Assembly (NCBI RefSeq): GCF_009389715.1
Contig: NW_024067676.1
Location: forward strand, 811,501 to 875,500
Direction of reading: 5' to 3'
DNA length: 64,000 nt
From: Phoenix dactylifera
Taxonomy: Eukaryota > Streptophyta > Magnoliopsida > Arecales > Arecaceae
The notes under the pieces are model-generated. The model saw only the letters and a program-made list of their open reading frames with translations, was not told the DNA's origin and ran no database searches. Within the stretch, counting starts at the first letter, position 1, and each line of letters starts with the position of its first letter. This document shows, piece by piece, positions 13,216-26,100 of this stretch. The position numbers and the translations under genes are program-made.

Positions 13216-15616
13216 GACTTGACACTCTCTTTGAGTACTTTTAGATTACATCTTTTGTGGATATCAAATACTGATGATCAGTTAATTCAGTAATCAAGTA
13301 CCATCTTGAATCACTTGTGCAAAATAAATGTGAAATATCCTATTGATGCAGTAACTGTTGCTTCAGGTTGGTGACTTTGAAATGCATCTGAAAAGGGGTA
13401 TAGAGACCCCAAAAGTTCCAACTTCAATTGCACCTCCTATTGAGTCACCAACTACAGCACCACCAATTCCAAGTAAGCCAATGGTTGAATCAGCTCCTGC
13501 TCCTCCGCCGGCTGTGTCACAGAAATCTGATCCAACAGCTATCAGTCCATTTACCAATGTGTCAACAGCAGCAAAATCAAAACTGGCAGCTTTAGAGGCT
13601 TCTGGATCAAATGCATATGTTCTAGTATCATCGCCTACGGTATGAATGACTTGTATGATGTAGCCTTGCTAATTTTTTATTTTTCCTTAAAATAAACATT
13701 CACAAACTTGTTATTTTAGGTTGGCTCATTCCGAAGTGGAAGGACGTTGAAAGGAAAAAAGCAGCCTCCTAGCTGTAAAGAGGTGATGTGATCAGCAACT
13801 CTTACTACACTGTGTTGTTTGTACAGAACATGATCAGGCCTGATTTTCTACAAAACCAGAAACCAAGTCAGGATCCTTCTGTCAGGAATGAATTCTAACA
13901 TTCTGTAATGTTCCTGCAACTTCATTAATAACAGGGTGACATTATTAAAGATGGACAAATCATTGGCTTCTTGGATCAGTTTGGAAATGAGCTTCCTGTC
14001 AGAGTGAGTTGCGATTTTTTGTTTTCTCATTTCTTTGTTATTTCTTCATTCAATTCTGACCAATAGCTCATATGGCTTTTTCTGATGCTGTGGGTTCAAA
14101 CAGCTTATAATGATGAAAAGCACTTATGATGCCTGTTTGTTTATTTCTTTTGTGCAGTCAGATGTTGAGGGAGAAGTCCTAAAGGTCCTTTTGAAGGATG
14201 GAGGTAATGCTCATAATCTAACTTAAAGACGACTTTGTATTTTATCTTACTTCTATGGGGCATTCTGGGTTGTTTGAAATTACACCTACTGAAGTCCTTC
14301 TATAAAATGTGCAATATGTATGCTATTCGGAACATTGGTTTGGTACTTGGGTTTGGCATGCACTTCGTTGGTTAAATCAGTGTCATAAACATTTGCTCAG
14401 ATTGACATGGTAAAACACAGAGCATCTTGTGCTCATTGTTCTCTCTTCCTCTTACATTTTAAGAGAGAAACTAATGGTCTATTTTGGATTCTCTCTCACC
14501 TTACCTACATCTCCCATGAAGGTGAGAGTTTGTAAATAGAGAAAGGAAAAGAAATGAGAAGAGTTTATGGAAGCTGTTGCTTTTCCCAATCCCTAGTTTC
14601 TTACATACTGTAAGAGATCTTAAAAGGTGAATTCTGGTATTTGGAAAATCTTGGAATTCTGGAATCTACTGAGTATATGGACTCCCATGATATCTCCCAT
14701 TCAGTTATCCTTCTGATCTACTCATCCCTTCAAACTCTCTGTCCATACAGTTCCTGAATGGAACAGAATATGCCCTGTAGATCACCACCCTAACTTTTTA
14801 CCGCCCTCTCTTGCTGCTCGTTGTCAACTCCTTTCATCAAAAACTTATACTTCTGCCACCTCTCCACCACATTTCTATGGCCACCAACCCGCAACCATTC
14901 CTCTCACATGCTCTAAATTTCCCCCTTTACTTGTTTTGTTACCCGAAATGTGAATTACTTCTACTGCATCAGCAATGAATTGATATCCGGATATCGTTTG
15001 AATCCATGAAAACAAGAATGGATACACAAGACAAAACTGTCTGCCTGACTACCTGGTCAGTTCCAATCTCTTCTGGAATTTTTTTGTGGTTTAGGGAACC
15101 ATATGTTAGAAAACCATATTTCATTAACAAAATGTTCCTTTAGCCGTTTGCCTTGGCTCATTTTTCTTTCCCATAATTGATAATTTAATTGTAAATTTGT
15201 GCTCGTCTGTGTGGCATGCTTATTATTTTTTGGGAGATGTGGTGTTTCAAATGATATATTGGAACACATATGGGGAGTGCATTACATCCTTGAACCTAAG
15301 GATGTGATGTTACACGTAATAGACACCAAGTTTTGCTCTTCGACTGTTCTCCATCCTGTTTATTGGCAGCTGTTGCTTAAACTAAAACCATAAATGTGGC
15401 CTCATTTGATTATTTCTCGTTCTGAATTCTGCTACTAGTAGTGATAACTATCATCATTCAAGCTCTGGTGGTTTTATGATGGCGCATTTAAGCATTATTG
15501 GCATTGTTATTTATTTGTTAATTTTCCTCCCGCTCACATTTCTCCAACTTACAGAAGTGGTTGGTTATGGAGACCCACTCGTTGCTGTCTTGCCTTCCTT
15601 CCATGGGATAAAATGA
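6164..15616 (+). CDS. BADC: BADC: biotin/lipoyl attachment domain-containing protein, 9 exons
   Basis: A plastid homologue of the biotin carboxyl carrier protein (BCCP). BADCs replace BCCP in heteromeric acetyl-CoA carboxylase and so damp fatty-acid synthesis. Exons: 6164-6197, 7840-8040, 9023-9120, 11954-12007, 13367-13639, 13720-13782, 13935-14003, 14158-14203, 15555-15616. They total 900 nt, 299 residues, all in phase. The N-terminus (about residues 1-75) is basic and Ser-rich, like a transit peptide. Then come NGFETFVLEVCDQTNVAELK and VGDFEMHLKRG (conserved BCCP-type helix), a Pro-rich linker with SPTTAPPIPSKPM, and a biotinyl-like fold from about residue 215 to 299. In BCCP the fold carries EAMKLM; here the aligned stretch is FLDQFGNELPV, so the biotinylated Lys is Gly258. 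That is the defining BADC trait. The acceptor of exon 3 is the least certain join. Intron 3 is 2.8 kb; introns hold microsatellites and a stem-loop at 10747-10812. Confidence 0.93.
8256..8306. repeat. Compound microsatellite (TC)n(TG)n(CG)n
   Basis: A run of TC dinucleotides passes into TGTGTG and then into about seven CG units ending in CTCGCG. It lies in BADC intron 2. A CG run is rare in plant introns because methylated CpG decays, and alternating CG can adopt Z-DNA. Confidence 0.9.
10747..10812 (+). other. Stem-loop in BADC intron 3 (miRNA-like hairpin or small MITE)
   Basis: ACACTTTGGCCAATGA at 10755-10770 is followed, after a 21-nt AT-rich loop, by its exact reverse complement at 10792-10807. 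The pairing extends by TCT/AGA beyond a 4-nt bulge on the 5' arm. It is transcribed as part of the BADC intron. The size suits a short hairpin RNA, but I know of no microRNA with this arm, and old MITEs leave similar hairpins. Confidence 0.5.
13163..13212. repeat. (AT)25 microsatellite
   Basis: An uninterrupted AT dinucleotide run in BADC intron 4, about 150 bp before exon 5. Confidence 0.95.
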
Positions 15617-17106
15617 TGCCATGTTCATTTGCAGTGGCATCCCAACCTTGCAGAGCTCCGAGATTTGGACGTCTGATTGGTTATGGATCTGTTGAATTTT
15701 CTTTCTCCCTTCAATCCGGCATAGTTGACTAGGTTGCATTCAGATGATGATGATGAGAATTTTTCAGGCAATTGTTTGCTGCTTGTTAGAATAAGTTGTT
15801 GAGACCTTGACTAGGTCACATTTTTGTTTTCCCCTTAAAGCATACAATATTATTGATTTCCATCATTGTTCTTCATCTTATAATTATGACAGAGATAAAT
15901 GCAACCTCCTTGTATTAAACTATAGCTGAGGATCCTTCATATTTTAAGATTTCTCATTGTTCCTTTTCTGCTTATTGGTGCATTAGTTTAATATGAAGTG
16001 TTTACTTGCTGAGGTATTTGAAACTGATTACAGAGTTTGGTTGCAAGTAAGAGCTTACTGTAGCAGGTACTTAAAAATTCAAAGGGTCAGTTCAATCATC
16101 TGGCCATGATATTGGGAGGAAGCTCAAAATGTTCTGCATCAGTGGCGTTCTCCAACCTGCTCTGGTTTCATGAACAATATTAGAAGCTTGACTATTTAAG
16201 ATTGACACTCGAAGCTTCGAAACACGTGAAGCAGCGCACATAAATAGAAATGCAAGTTTTATTGCAACAATTTGCTTCCTCTAATATAGATTTTGGCTGC
16301 TTTCTGCCTGCAACTTTCCAATTCAATAGGCTTGGAATAAGCCAGGTATGATTGAGTTAGTGATACGACTAGGGATGGCAAATTTTTGACATGGAGCTGA
16401 GAACCCACCTAATAAATGGGTTTGGACGAGGATCTTTTATAATTGGAAGCTGAGATCCTTTTGATCCAATTAGAAATGAATGAGCGCTTAAAACTTATTC
16501 CTAAGCTATAGCCTATCGACGGTTTGATGATTTGGAAGAACACATTATTGATGCTAAAAAAAAAATATTGAAAAGAAAAGTGAAGAGAATATTATGTTTA
16601 AGATCTATCATATTCTTTTCTCCATTTTGGTTTCTTTTCCTTACTTTCTTGTGTTAATTTGATGCCAATTCTAAGTCCCTCTTCTCTATGATATTTTATT
16701 TTCATTTATTAGGATATATTATTAACTTATTTGAGTTGGCGGGCTGGATATAGGTCGATAAGATAAATGGATTGCGTATGGATTTTATATTTATATTTTT
16801 AATTTGATTATAAATGATTTGGAAATGGATCGAAGATTTTAGTAGTTTGGGTTCTTGCTGACCTGAACCAAATCTACGATTTAGATGCCCTAGGTGCAAG
16901 CTAGCCGTTACAAATTTCTCATTCCCGCGGTAAGGGAATCGGATGGATGCAAGGGATCAAACGGCTGACAGGAATTTGATAACGTGGTACAAGATAAGGC
17001 TGTAACCTTTTCCGGATAACGGGAGTAATATAATTAGCGACTCGCGCTCTCACCACCAAAACTGCCTCCTTTTTTTGTCCTTTCTCTCTCTCGCTCGCTC
17101 GCTCCC
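15617..17106. other. Intergenic region between BADC and LPA1
   Basis: The first few hundred bases should be the BADC 3' UTR. A diverged hAT-like element occupies 16370-16892. The last 100 bp before LPA1 turn C/T-rich (leader of LPA1), but I see no clear TATA box; the closest AT-rich motif is TAATATAATTA near 17027-17037. Confidence 0.55.
16370..16892. mobile_element. Diverged hAT-like non-autonomous element
   Basis: It begins TAGGGATGGCAAATTTTTGA, a common hAT terminus in plants, and ends TAGATGCCCTA, whose complement TAGGGCATCTA is a degraded partner. Inside are GGGTTTGGA, AATGGATCG and similar motifs typical of this family. The flanking 8-mers (GATACGAC and GGTGCAAG) agree at only half their positions, so the insertion is old or the borders are slightly off. 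No coding capacity is seen. Confidence 0.4.
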
Positions 17107-20100
17107 ATGGCGATGGCCGCTATTGGCCTCCACCAGCAGCTCCTTTGCTGCCCAGGGTCACGAGCCTTGTCCTCCTATAGACCTTGTCTCAGATCCCAAA
17201 AGAGTCGTCTCGTCCTCGTGGCCTCCTCCTCCTCTCCGCCGTCTCCCTCCTCGGAAACCAGCGCTCAGACCGCCGAGTCTTGTGTCAACTTGGGCCTTTC
17301 CCTTTTCTCCAAAGGAAGGGTAAGAACGCCAACTCATCCCTCGATTTGATTCTCGTCTCGTAAGCACGTTTAATGCTCCATTTTTTAAGATTAGAGTAAA
17401 TTGACACTTTGGTGCGGGGGAATCTTCTGCGCCAGACTTTGTATCTGCAGGGAGCATTTAGGAATTGTGATCAGTTAAAAAGATCGTTGCTCTTGAGTTT
17501 TTGGTTGCCACTCTGAGCATTGGCGGTGGCAAAACCATTTATTGAACCCCCAAATGGTGTGAATTTGGATAAAGTCTAGATATTGAGAGCTTGATTGCAA
17601 CAAATGACTGTAGCAATTTCTTTGTATGTTTTGACAGTTATGGCTTCTGGAAGTTAGGTTGCATGATCCACTATTATTTCAGCTGATTTGGTCATGCAAG
17701 TTATCTGAATTTTGGAGTGGAAATGATGCTTACAAATTTAAACTCATGCTCAGTATTATCATAATTTTTTTATTTCTGTCCAATAAAAATTTTTGGAAGC
17801 TTGAGGAGCAAGTGCTAATATGAATTATGGTATCGCACGCCATGATTGCTCATGCAGGACATTGGTTCCCAATACATAATATGCACATGAACAATATTGT
17901 ATAGTGTGGTCAGTCTTGAACAACCCTTATGCCTAATGATAATTGAACTAACAAATGATTGCATTCTCCACATGATCACTCATTCAAATGCTGCAATAAA
18001 TTTGATGTTATGCTAAAATAAAATCTGGGGTAATTAAATAGGCTATGTAGTGTTGATGTGACCATTTGAGTACATTGATTGACAATTAGTGAGAGGAGAG
18101 TTAGAGGGGGGAACATGATCATAGTGTAAATGTGCTGGAGCACTTGAAGCTTGTTGTCCATTGCTATCTTTAAATATGGATGCTTAACTACTTTGTTGTA
18201 AGAATGAGGTTTCTCATGGGCACTAAAAATTGCAATGATATATTGTAATTATGTAGAGTAAGAGACAGTATTGAGCCAATTATAATGAGTAGGGATTGCT
18301 GCATCTGTTGCTAGGGATGATGCTGTGGTCATTTTGCAGGGCCAAACCAAACTCCTAGTAACCTGTGACATGTAGCTGGAGAGATATGTCATGGGAGAAG
18401 AAGAAAGATTGTTTACTAATCCTCTATAGTGGACGAGGAATCAAGAGATGCCATAAGTTGACAAAAGTAAAAATAAATGATTTAAGGAAGCTAGTGGAAA
18501 TACAGGAACACTTTAGACCAAGTACAAAAGAATCGATAAGTGTAGGAGCAAAATTGGAAGGAAAGAAAAGAGGAAAGGGTTATGAGAGGACAGATGGAGC
18601 CACAATAAAAAATAGGAAGCTTGGGAAGCTTTACGAAAGGTAGATGCTAGACAAAGGTTGTGTGGTAGGACACTTCTCAGGCAATGGTGACATACATTGA
18701 GATATGAAAGCACTGATCAAAAGTATCATAGCAAACGGACCCATAACTAAAAGGACGGAGTTTAGTGACTTAATGAAGAATAGACACTGAAAAAAAAAAT
18801 TATGAAGAATGTACTGGTCAAAATTTTTTATGGAAGGCCACTCCCTTGGAGAAGGTAACATAGCTCAAGATATAGATGTGCAGACTGAAGGTAATGTAAC
18901 AAGGATACAAGTATTCAACCATATATTAGGAACTTTGAGATGACCTGTTTAGTAACTCAAGTGGAAGCTTAGCTTGTTCATCAAAAGGCTGGGAAAAAAA
19001 GAGGTACAGCCTAAAGTGCATAGACATCCTTAAGAGGAGGAGAATAAAAACACTGATATGATGTGCACCTTGTAAGAATAATGGAAGGACTAGTTTTGTA
19101 GAAATAGGTGGATGTGGGATTAAATTTAACCAAGAAATGAGAAGACATGACAGCTGAAATGAGGAGCACATGAGTTGTCTCATGATTGCACTGACGCTTC
19201 CTCTCAGCAACATCATTTTACTCATGCCTGTGAGGACAAGACTATTTAGGAAGAATACCAGGAGAGGATAGTGTCAAGAACTTCAGATGAGACCTAACTC
19301 TGCGCATTGGTAGAACAAGGGCCTTGATGATTAAAGTAACAAGGAGCAAACATCCAACTGGTCTTCACCAATATTCAGTTGTTTGATCGATGCTGATGAA
19401 ATGCATTGTGCCTTTCTTTCATTGACTAGATCCCCGAACAATGAACATCTTATATGAGCAAATAATGTAATTTCCTTTGGTTCTCATATATCTCACTACT
19501 TTTTTTAAATGCCTCAATGTTTGTGAATGTGATAGGTAAAGGATGCTCTCATGCAGTTTGAAAATGCACTTTCTTTGAATCCAAAACCCATTGAAGCTCA
19601 AGCAGCACTGTATAACAAAGCCTGCTGCCATGCATACAGGTAAGAACGTCTATCTCATCTCCTATAAGTATGTTATAGTAGCAGATAAGGCTTCTTTTTA
19701 TTTTCTTTTCGAGATGTTATCATTAAGTTTGGTAAGCTATTATAAGAACACTTACTTCAACTAGTATGACTTATGTTCTGTTGTGTTTTGTGTAAAACTT
19801 TTTGAAAAAAAAGGGGGATGAGTCCGATTAGGAAGGGAATTGGACCAATTGTTTTGCTATAGTTTTCTGAAAAGGGTAAACTAGCAAGAATTTGAAGCAA
19901 CAATCTGCAAATTAAAGGTTTTTTTTTTTTCTTTCTTCAACCTTATATATTTGAAAACTGATGATATTACTATTATGTCTGTTCATAGAAGCAAATTTAG
20001 TAATTTTGTGTGGGTCTTTCTGTTGCTGACAGTAGCTCTTTTTTTTTTCTTTTCGAAGTTGTTTTGTGATGTCATCTATCATTTGTATCATCTTGGTACA

Positions 20101-23100
20101 TAATGGCAGAAAATGCATTTGTGCTTCTTACACAGACACACACACACACACACACACAAAAAAAAGCTGGATAAATCTAGAAAGAAAGGGTATTTGTACT
20201 TCTTTGGTTTTAAGGATCAAAATACCACAGTGCAGCTATTATCTTGTTTGCACTGTAAAACACTACTATTTACCATGCCCAATGCACTTGCCTTGTGGAT
20301 GGAGTAGAGGAAAAAAAATGAGGCAAATTTTTAGGGAAGAGAGGGAGGAAGGAACTAAAATAAATAAAAAGACAAGATGGATTCATTCTTGGAAAGGTAA
20401 AGGGGTGATGGGGGGCATTGTCCAAGAGGCAAGTGCTGATACTATATATCAAGATAAAATTAGAACTTTCTGTAAATAATTTAACAGATCATTGGATATT
20501 ATAAACTTTGAATACTTCTAAGTCAGTAAAAGAATTATTTTGATGATTAAAATACAAGAACTATGAGCAGGAAGGCAAGCAATATTGGATGGTAAAGGCA
20601 GTGAAAATTTGGAGAGAAACTATCCTTCTGCTATAGCTATAGATTGCTGCTCTTGATGAAGCGTCAAGGGTGCGGGGTGACTGTTTGAGGGATTGTAGGA
20701 ATATCCTAATATGCATCTTTTGCGAAGGTGTTAACCAAGGTTCGCCGGACCGACCGTACCGGCGTACCGGTGAGCACCGGCACGGGTACGGTTCCGGTTC
20801 GGTACCGGCTTGGAACCGGTACCGAACCAGAGCCGCGCGCGCGCGGACATCAAAAAAAAAAAAACAACGAGTTCGCGCGCGTCCGCGGACGCGCACGGAT
20901 GCGTTAAATGCCACAGAGTGGCATTAAATGGCCCACGCGGGCTGGCAGCCCGCGTGGGCACGGTGCCCCGCGCGGGGAACCGCGCGCGGGCACGGTGCCC
21001 CCGCGCGGGGAACCGCGCGCGGGCGCGGTGCCCCGCGCGGGGAATCGCGCGGGGGCGCGATTCCTGCGCGGGGAATCGCGCGGGGGCGCGCGTTCTCCGC
21101 TTGCGCGTCCGCGCGCGTTTCCCAAAAAAAAATTACCGCTTCCGCACGGACGCGTATAATGCCACAGAGTGGCTTTAAATGCCACTCTGTGGCATTAAGA
21201 GGCCCACGCGGGCTCCAGCAACGTGGGCACTCTTCCCCGCACGCGGGGCGCGCTGCCCTGCGTGCGTGCGCTCTTCCCCGCGTGCTCATGCGCAGGAAAA
21301 ATGTACTTGGACCGGTGCGAACCGGCCCGGTTCGCACCCGTACCGGCTTGTACCGGCGCGAACCGGCCCGATTCGCACCGGTACAAATACGGAACCAAAC
21401 GATTCCGACCCAGTTTGGGTCGGAACCGTTTTTATACGCTGTACCGTACCGGTGCTCGTCGGCACCGGTTCAGTATAGGCTGAACGGACTGGTTCCGGCC
21501 GGTTCAGCATGCCTTGGTGTCAACTTTGTAGCAGAAAAGTACAAAATTTAGTAGTCATGAAGTGACTCTCTCAATGACAACTTTTCTTTACCTTGATCTG
21601 GTGTAGTCTTTGCATTCAATGCATGACACTGCAATTGTAGTTTTATAACTTTCTAGACTCTGAAAGTGCCTTTAGGTATCTTTGCTTTTGCTTGGTGAGG
21701 AGCATAATACTTATTCAGTACCTAGCATGAATCTTTGTTACTTATCACAGATTGCTTGGTATTTGAAGTGATTCTACTATCCAATGGCTATGAAGAGACA
21801 GAACTGAGAGTGTACTGCGTTCGTGCTTGCAAAAGGAATAGGAAATTTTCATAAAACATTCTTTTTTATCCTCCATAGGTGTATTTAATTCCTGGATAAG
21901 TCTTATTTCTGTTTGAATAAAGTGTTCTTATCCCCATTTAATAATTACAAAGTACCAAAGTAAAGCTGATAATATTGCAGTCACTTTTGTTAAAAAGACA
22001 AATATGTCCCTATCTTTGTTGTTACTTTTTTGCTAGCCAAGTTTGCTATTAGTCAAGGATTTACATACTGGAGCATATTGATCCGAATTGGGCAATACCG
22101 TACCATATTGGTGGGGATCTAGTACCCAATGCACCCTTGTATGTCGGTACAACAGGATGTATGGTACCAAGTACCAACACATCGCTTGGTACCTACACTC
22201 GGTATGGGGTGTACCATGCGAGTATGGAAATCAGTACTTAATACCTTGCTTTTTGTCATTTCGAAAAATCTGGTGGGACCAAATGGCTGGGATAGCTCCA
22301 TTCCAGAATGCATGTGGAACAGCTGATATTGAGATATCCCAGATTTGATCGAACTATCGGGGATTGCCAATTCTGATACCTATTTTGGCTGTTTGGTGGG
22401 ATAAGTTGAGATAACAGTCTTTATCCCGATTTTATTGGCCTTCCAGGCACAGCCTAAGGAGTATTCTATTCTGCACATGATTGCTTCAAGGATGTCAAGT
22501 AAAGCTAACTCTTCATAAGGAAATGAACAGTGCACTGGCTTACAATCTAGCTGGACAAGGAAATGAATGCTGGATTTTTCATTGGAAACTAAAACTTGAT
22601 TATGGATTGTGGCTTCATGCAACAGATTGATAACTTGAAAAAGAGGGTTGACAGATATTAACAGTCTAGTGCAAAATGGTGAGATGTCCGATCACCTTCT
22701 TCCATGGTGCAGGTCATAAGTGGATGATATGGAATTTGAGTTTTAAACTTTTCTTGGTCATGTTAGGATATAATAACGATAATTTGCAGAGTGACATTTC
22801 ATGCTTTGGTTTGCTGCCATGGAAGGAGATATATAGAACAAAAATTTGAAGCCAGAAAAATCTGATGGACGGTTATTGTGCAGTATAACTTACCAGAAAA
22901 TAAGGTATGTTCCTTGCGGGGGTGAATTTCATATCCTCTGAGAGCATGATCTGGAGGCTTGTTTCGTGATAATGGAAATGACAACCTGTGTGCTGCTGTT
23001 TATCTGCTAATTGACAGGCTTTGCTGAGCCAGATCGATTATCATGTATTTCCTCTTTAGGTCGTTAACTTACATTTTTGGTTTTGTCATTTAGGATTGGT

Positions 23101-26100
23101 TATGCTGTTGGAGACTGCTAATATGCCTTAGATAGAAGGTGCCTCTCTGCAGTAATTCTCCATTTTGGTCATTTGTTTTCTGATCAGTAAAAAGCCACTT
23201 TTTTTCTAGGAAAGAAATCAACCTAATACTTAGTATTCACTAATACAAACTCTATCGTCTAATGGCTTTTTCAAGCTTGTGAGCCTTCCAAATAACCAAC
23301 AGGGGGCTCCTTATGATGTATTTAGTTCTTTAGCAACAGGTTATGAGACTACTTGAACTTTTAATCACATGATACCTTTCATTTGTTGAAACAGAAGGAA
23401 GGTGTTTCGTGATAGTTACCATTACTACTCTAACTAACTGCTGGAAGGAGAAATGTTATATGTTAGCTTCTTTAAATTATAATTTGAAAATTGTTGTACT
23501 TCATTTATTTTCATGAATCTATCTATATATATTTATTGTGGCAGAGGGGAAGGTAGGAAAGCTGCAGAATGTTTGCGAACTGCTTTGCGAGATTACAATC
23601 TCAAGTTCGGCACTATTCTCAACGATCCTGACTTAGCCTCATTTAGAGCTTTGCCGGAATTTAAGGAATTACAGGAAGAGGTTGCATTGCCATTGCCATT
23701 GCCTATTTGCAGTATCTGTCTATTCCTTTGGCTTGGCATATCCATGAATAGATCAGTTCATCTTTAGCTGCAGTATTTTTCACCTTTTGTGGGAAAATTT
23801 CTGCTTATCTGTATTTGTTGGTTTGTTAGGCCAGGCTGGGAGGTGAAGATATAGGATATGGATTTCGAAGAGACCTCAAACTTATTAGTGAAGTTCAGGC
23901 ACCATTTCGTGGTGTTAGAAGATTCTTCTATGTGGCACTTACAGCTGCTGCAGGAATTTCAATGTTTTTTACTGTTCCCAGACTCCTTCGTGCAATTAAA
24001 GGTGGTGATGATGCTCCTGATATCTGGGAGACTGCTGGAAATGCTGCCATTAACATTGGAGGTGAATGAACATATATCCTATAATATTATTTAGCACATA
24101 TTTGGTCTACTCGGTGTATGCTGTGATAAAGCATATACTAGAGCATGGTGGAGCAAAAAGTTCTAGACAATTAATTGGTTGTTTGTGCCATTAAATGATG
24201 TTTTTTCTTTCTAGGTTGCATTAATCTTAACTATTCATACTTTTCAGTTTTCACAATTAAAATGCTTGAGTTTATACTTGTTTGCTACTTTTAACAATTA
24301 GTACTAGCATAAACTAATCCTTCAAATGCTCATTGTACTTATAACTTGTTCTATAATGTCATGCAACTGCTAGGTTACCCTATTCACTTTAATCATATTT
24401 TTAATATATTTTGGTGATTTCCTTTTATTTATTTTTTCCTATTAATTCCATATAATTGGAACCATGCAAATTTCGGTTAAATGGAGTAGTACGCGGGGGA
24501 TTAGTAGGCATTGTAGAACTCTTCTTGCTGCTCTCCATTTTACCAATACTGTTTGGATTCACTGGAGTCTCGAGGATCAAAAATTTTACTGAGGCATGTA
24601 TCTTCCAACTCATGCTTTGATATTTTAACCCCCCCCCCCCCCCCCCCCCCCCCAACCCCCCCAAAATAAATAAATAAATAAATAAGAAAACTCTCTCAAA
24701 CTGACATTTTTGTGGTCTGTGGAATTCTCTGTAGGACATTTTATCATTTATTCATTGTCTTTTCTTTCCCTCATCTGCAAATTGTTGCTTACATCTTTCA
24801 TAACTGAGGCCTTATTCTTTCATAAATAATTCAGAATCAAGTCAAACCTTAATCTTGTTATGTGATTAGATCTTGCATGCGAATTTTCATTTTGAATTCA
24901 TCCTGGTACTCTGTTAATTTCTTAGACTGATCAAGCTTTTGAATCAGCACTCTGTAGGCATCATTGTTCTTGTGGCATTGTTCATCTGGGACAATAGAAA
25001 AGAAGAGGAACAGATTGCTCAGATTTCACGAGATGAGACTCTCTCGAGATTGCCTGTGCGCCTTTCAACCAATAGGATTGTTGAACTCGTGCAACTCCGA
25101 GACACTGCTAGGCCAGTTAGTATCACTTTTGCTTCTTTCTTACCACCCGTTGATCATAAATCAACTTAGACATTCTCTTGCCTTTTCAGTTTACTGGATG
25201 TACTTGCTTACCCTTTTTTTTGCAACTACATTAATTTGACATGTTTTGCCTTGATTGCATTTTAAATTCCTATCTGAGTTCTGGTGTAAGAAAAATTTTA
25301 GGTTATTCTGGCAGGGAATAAGGAGACAGTGTCTAGAGCTATTGAAAAGGCTGAGAGATTCCGAACTGAACTGCTTAAACGGGGTGTTCTTCTGATTCCT
25401 GTTATCTGGGGTGACTACAGACGAACTTCTGTTGAGAAAAAAGGCTTTGGTCTTCCTTCAAAAGCTGCTGCCTCTGTTCCTTCTATTGGGGTTAGATTCA
25501 TTGCTTTCTTGTACTTCATGCAGCATATATATATTTACTATTGAGACTCTCATACACAAAAACTTCCTGTTGGTCTAGTGAAAGATGTTCGGTTTATTTG
25601 AGCATATCCATATTGTTCCTGATGCAGTAGCAATGCACAAAGTTATTAACTGTAGGACCTGATAGTTGGTATTAACAGTTACCTGTCAATTGCATAATCT
25701 CAGCTGACTTCATTTTGTTTGCTTTATTTTCTTACTTGTTTAGCATTTATTGATGCCGAATCTATTGATTTCTGGTTTCTCAGCTACCTGAGCTTCTGTT
25801 TTTTTTTTGGGTGTTCTTTAATGTTGAAATGCTGAGTCTCAGCAATATGTAGTACCCTCTTTTATGTGACTGAAATAGCCTTATATGATGCTGAATATTT
25901 TACAAAGTGGGGCATTCTATTGAAATTGAATATTGATGAATGCGAGCAGCTTAATGAGGCCAATCATATGAACTCTTCATATAATAATTTAAATTTGTTA
26001 TCAGTTTGTCTGCAGGCCTATCTTTCTGATTGATCGCTTGTCTGGTACTGGGATTTGCCGGTGAATGATAATCAGCAAACACATAGAGATGATGATAAGC

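Noticed and set aside
18365-18643. 92-codon Lys/Glu-rich frame in LPA1 intron 1
   Set aside because: It lies in an intron, has no homologue I know and no coding-like neighbours.
20670-21551. Several long Arg/Ala/Gly-rich frames on both strands
   Set aside because: They arise from the high GC content of the hAT-like element, which removes stop codons by chance. None resembles a protein family.
22080-22250. GGTACC/GTACC-rich stretch in LPA1 intron 2
   Set aside because: It recalls the subterminal part of the element at 20736-21516, but has no paired ends or target duplication, so I could not set borders.
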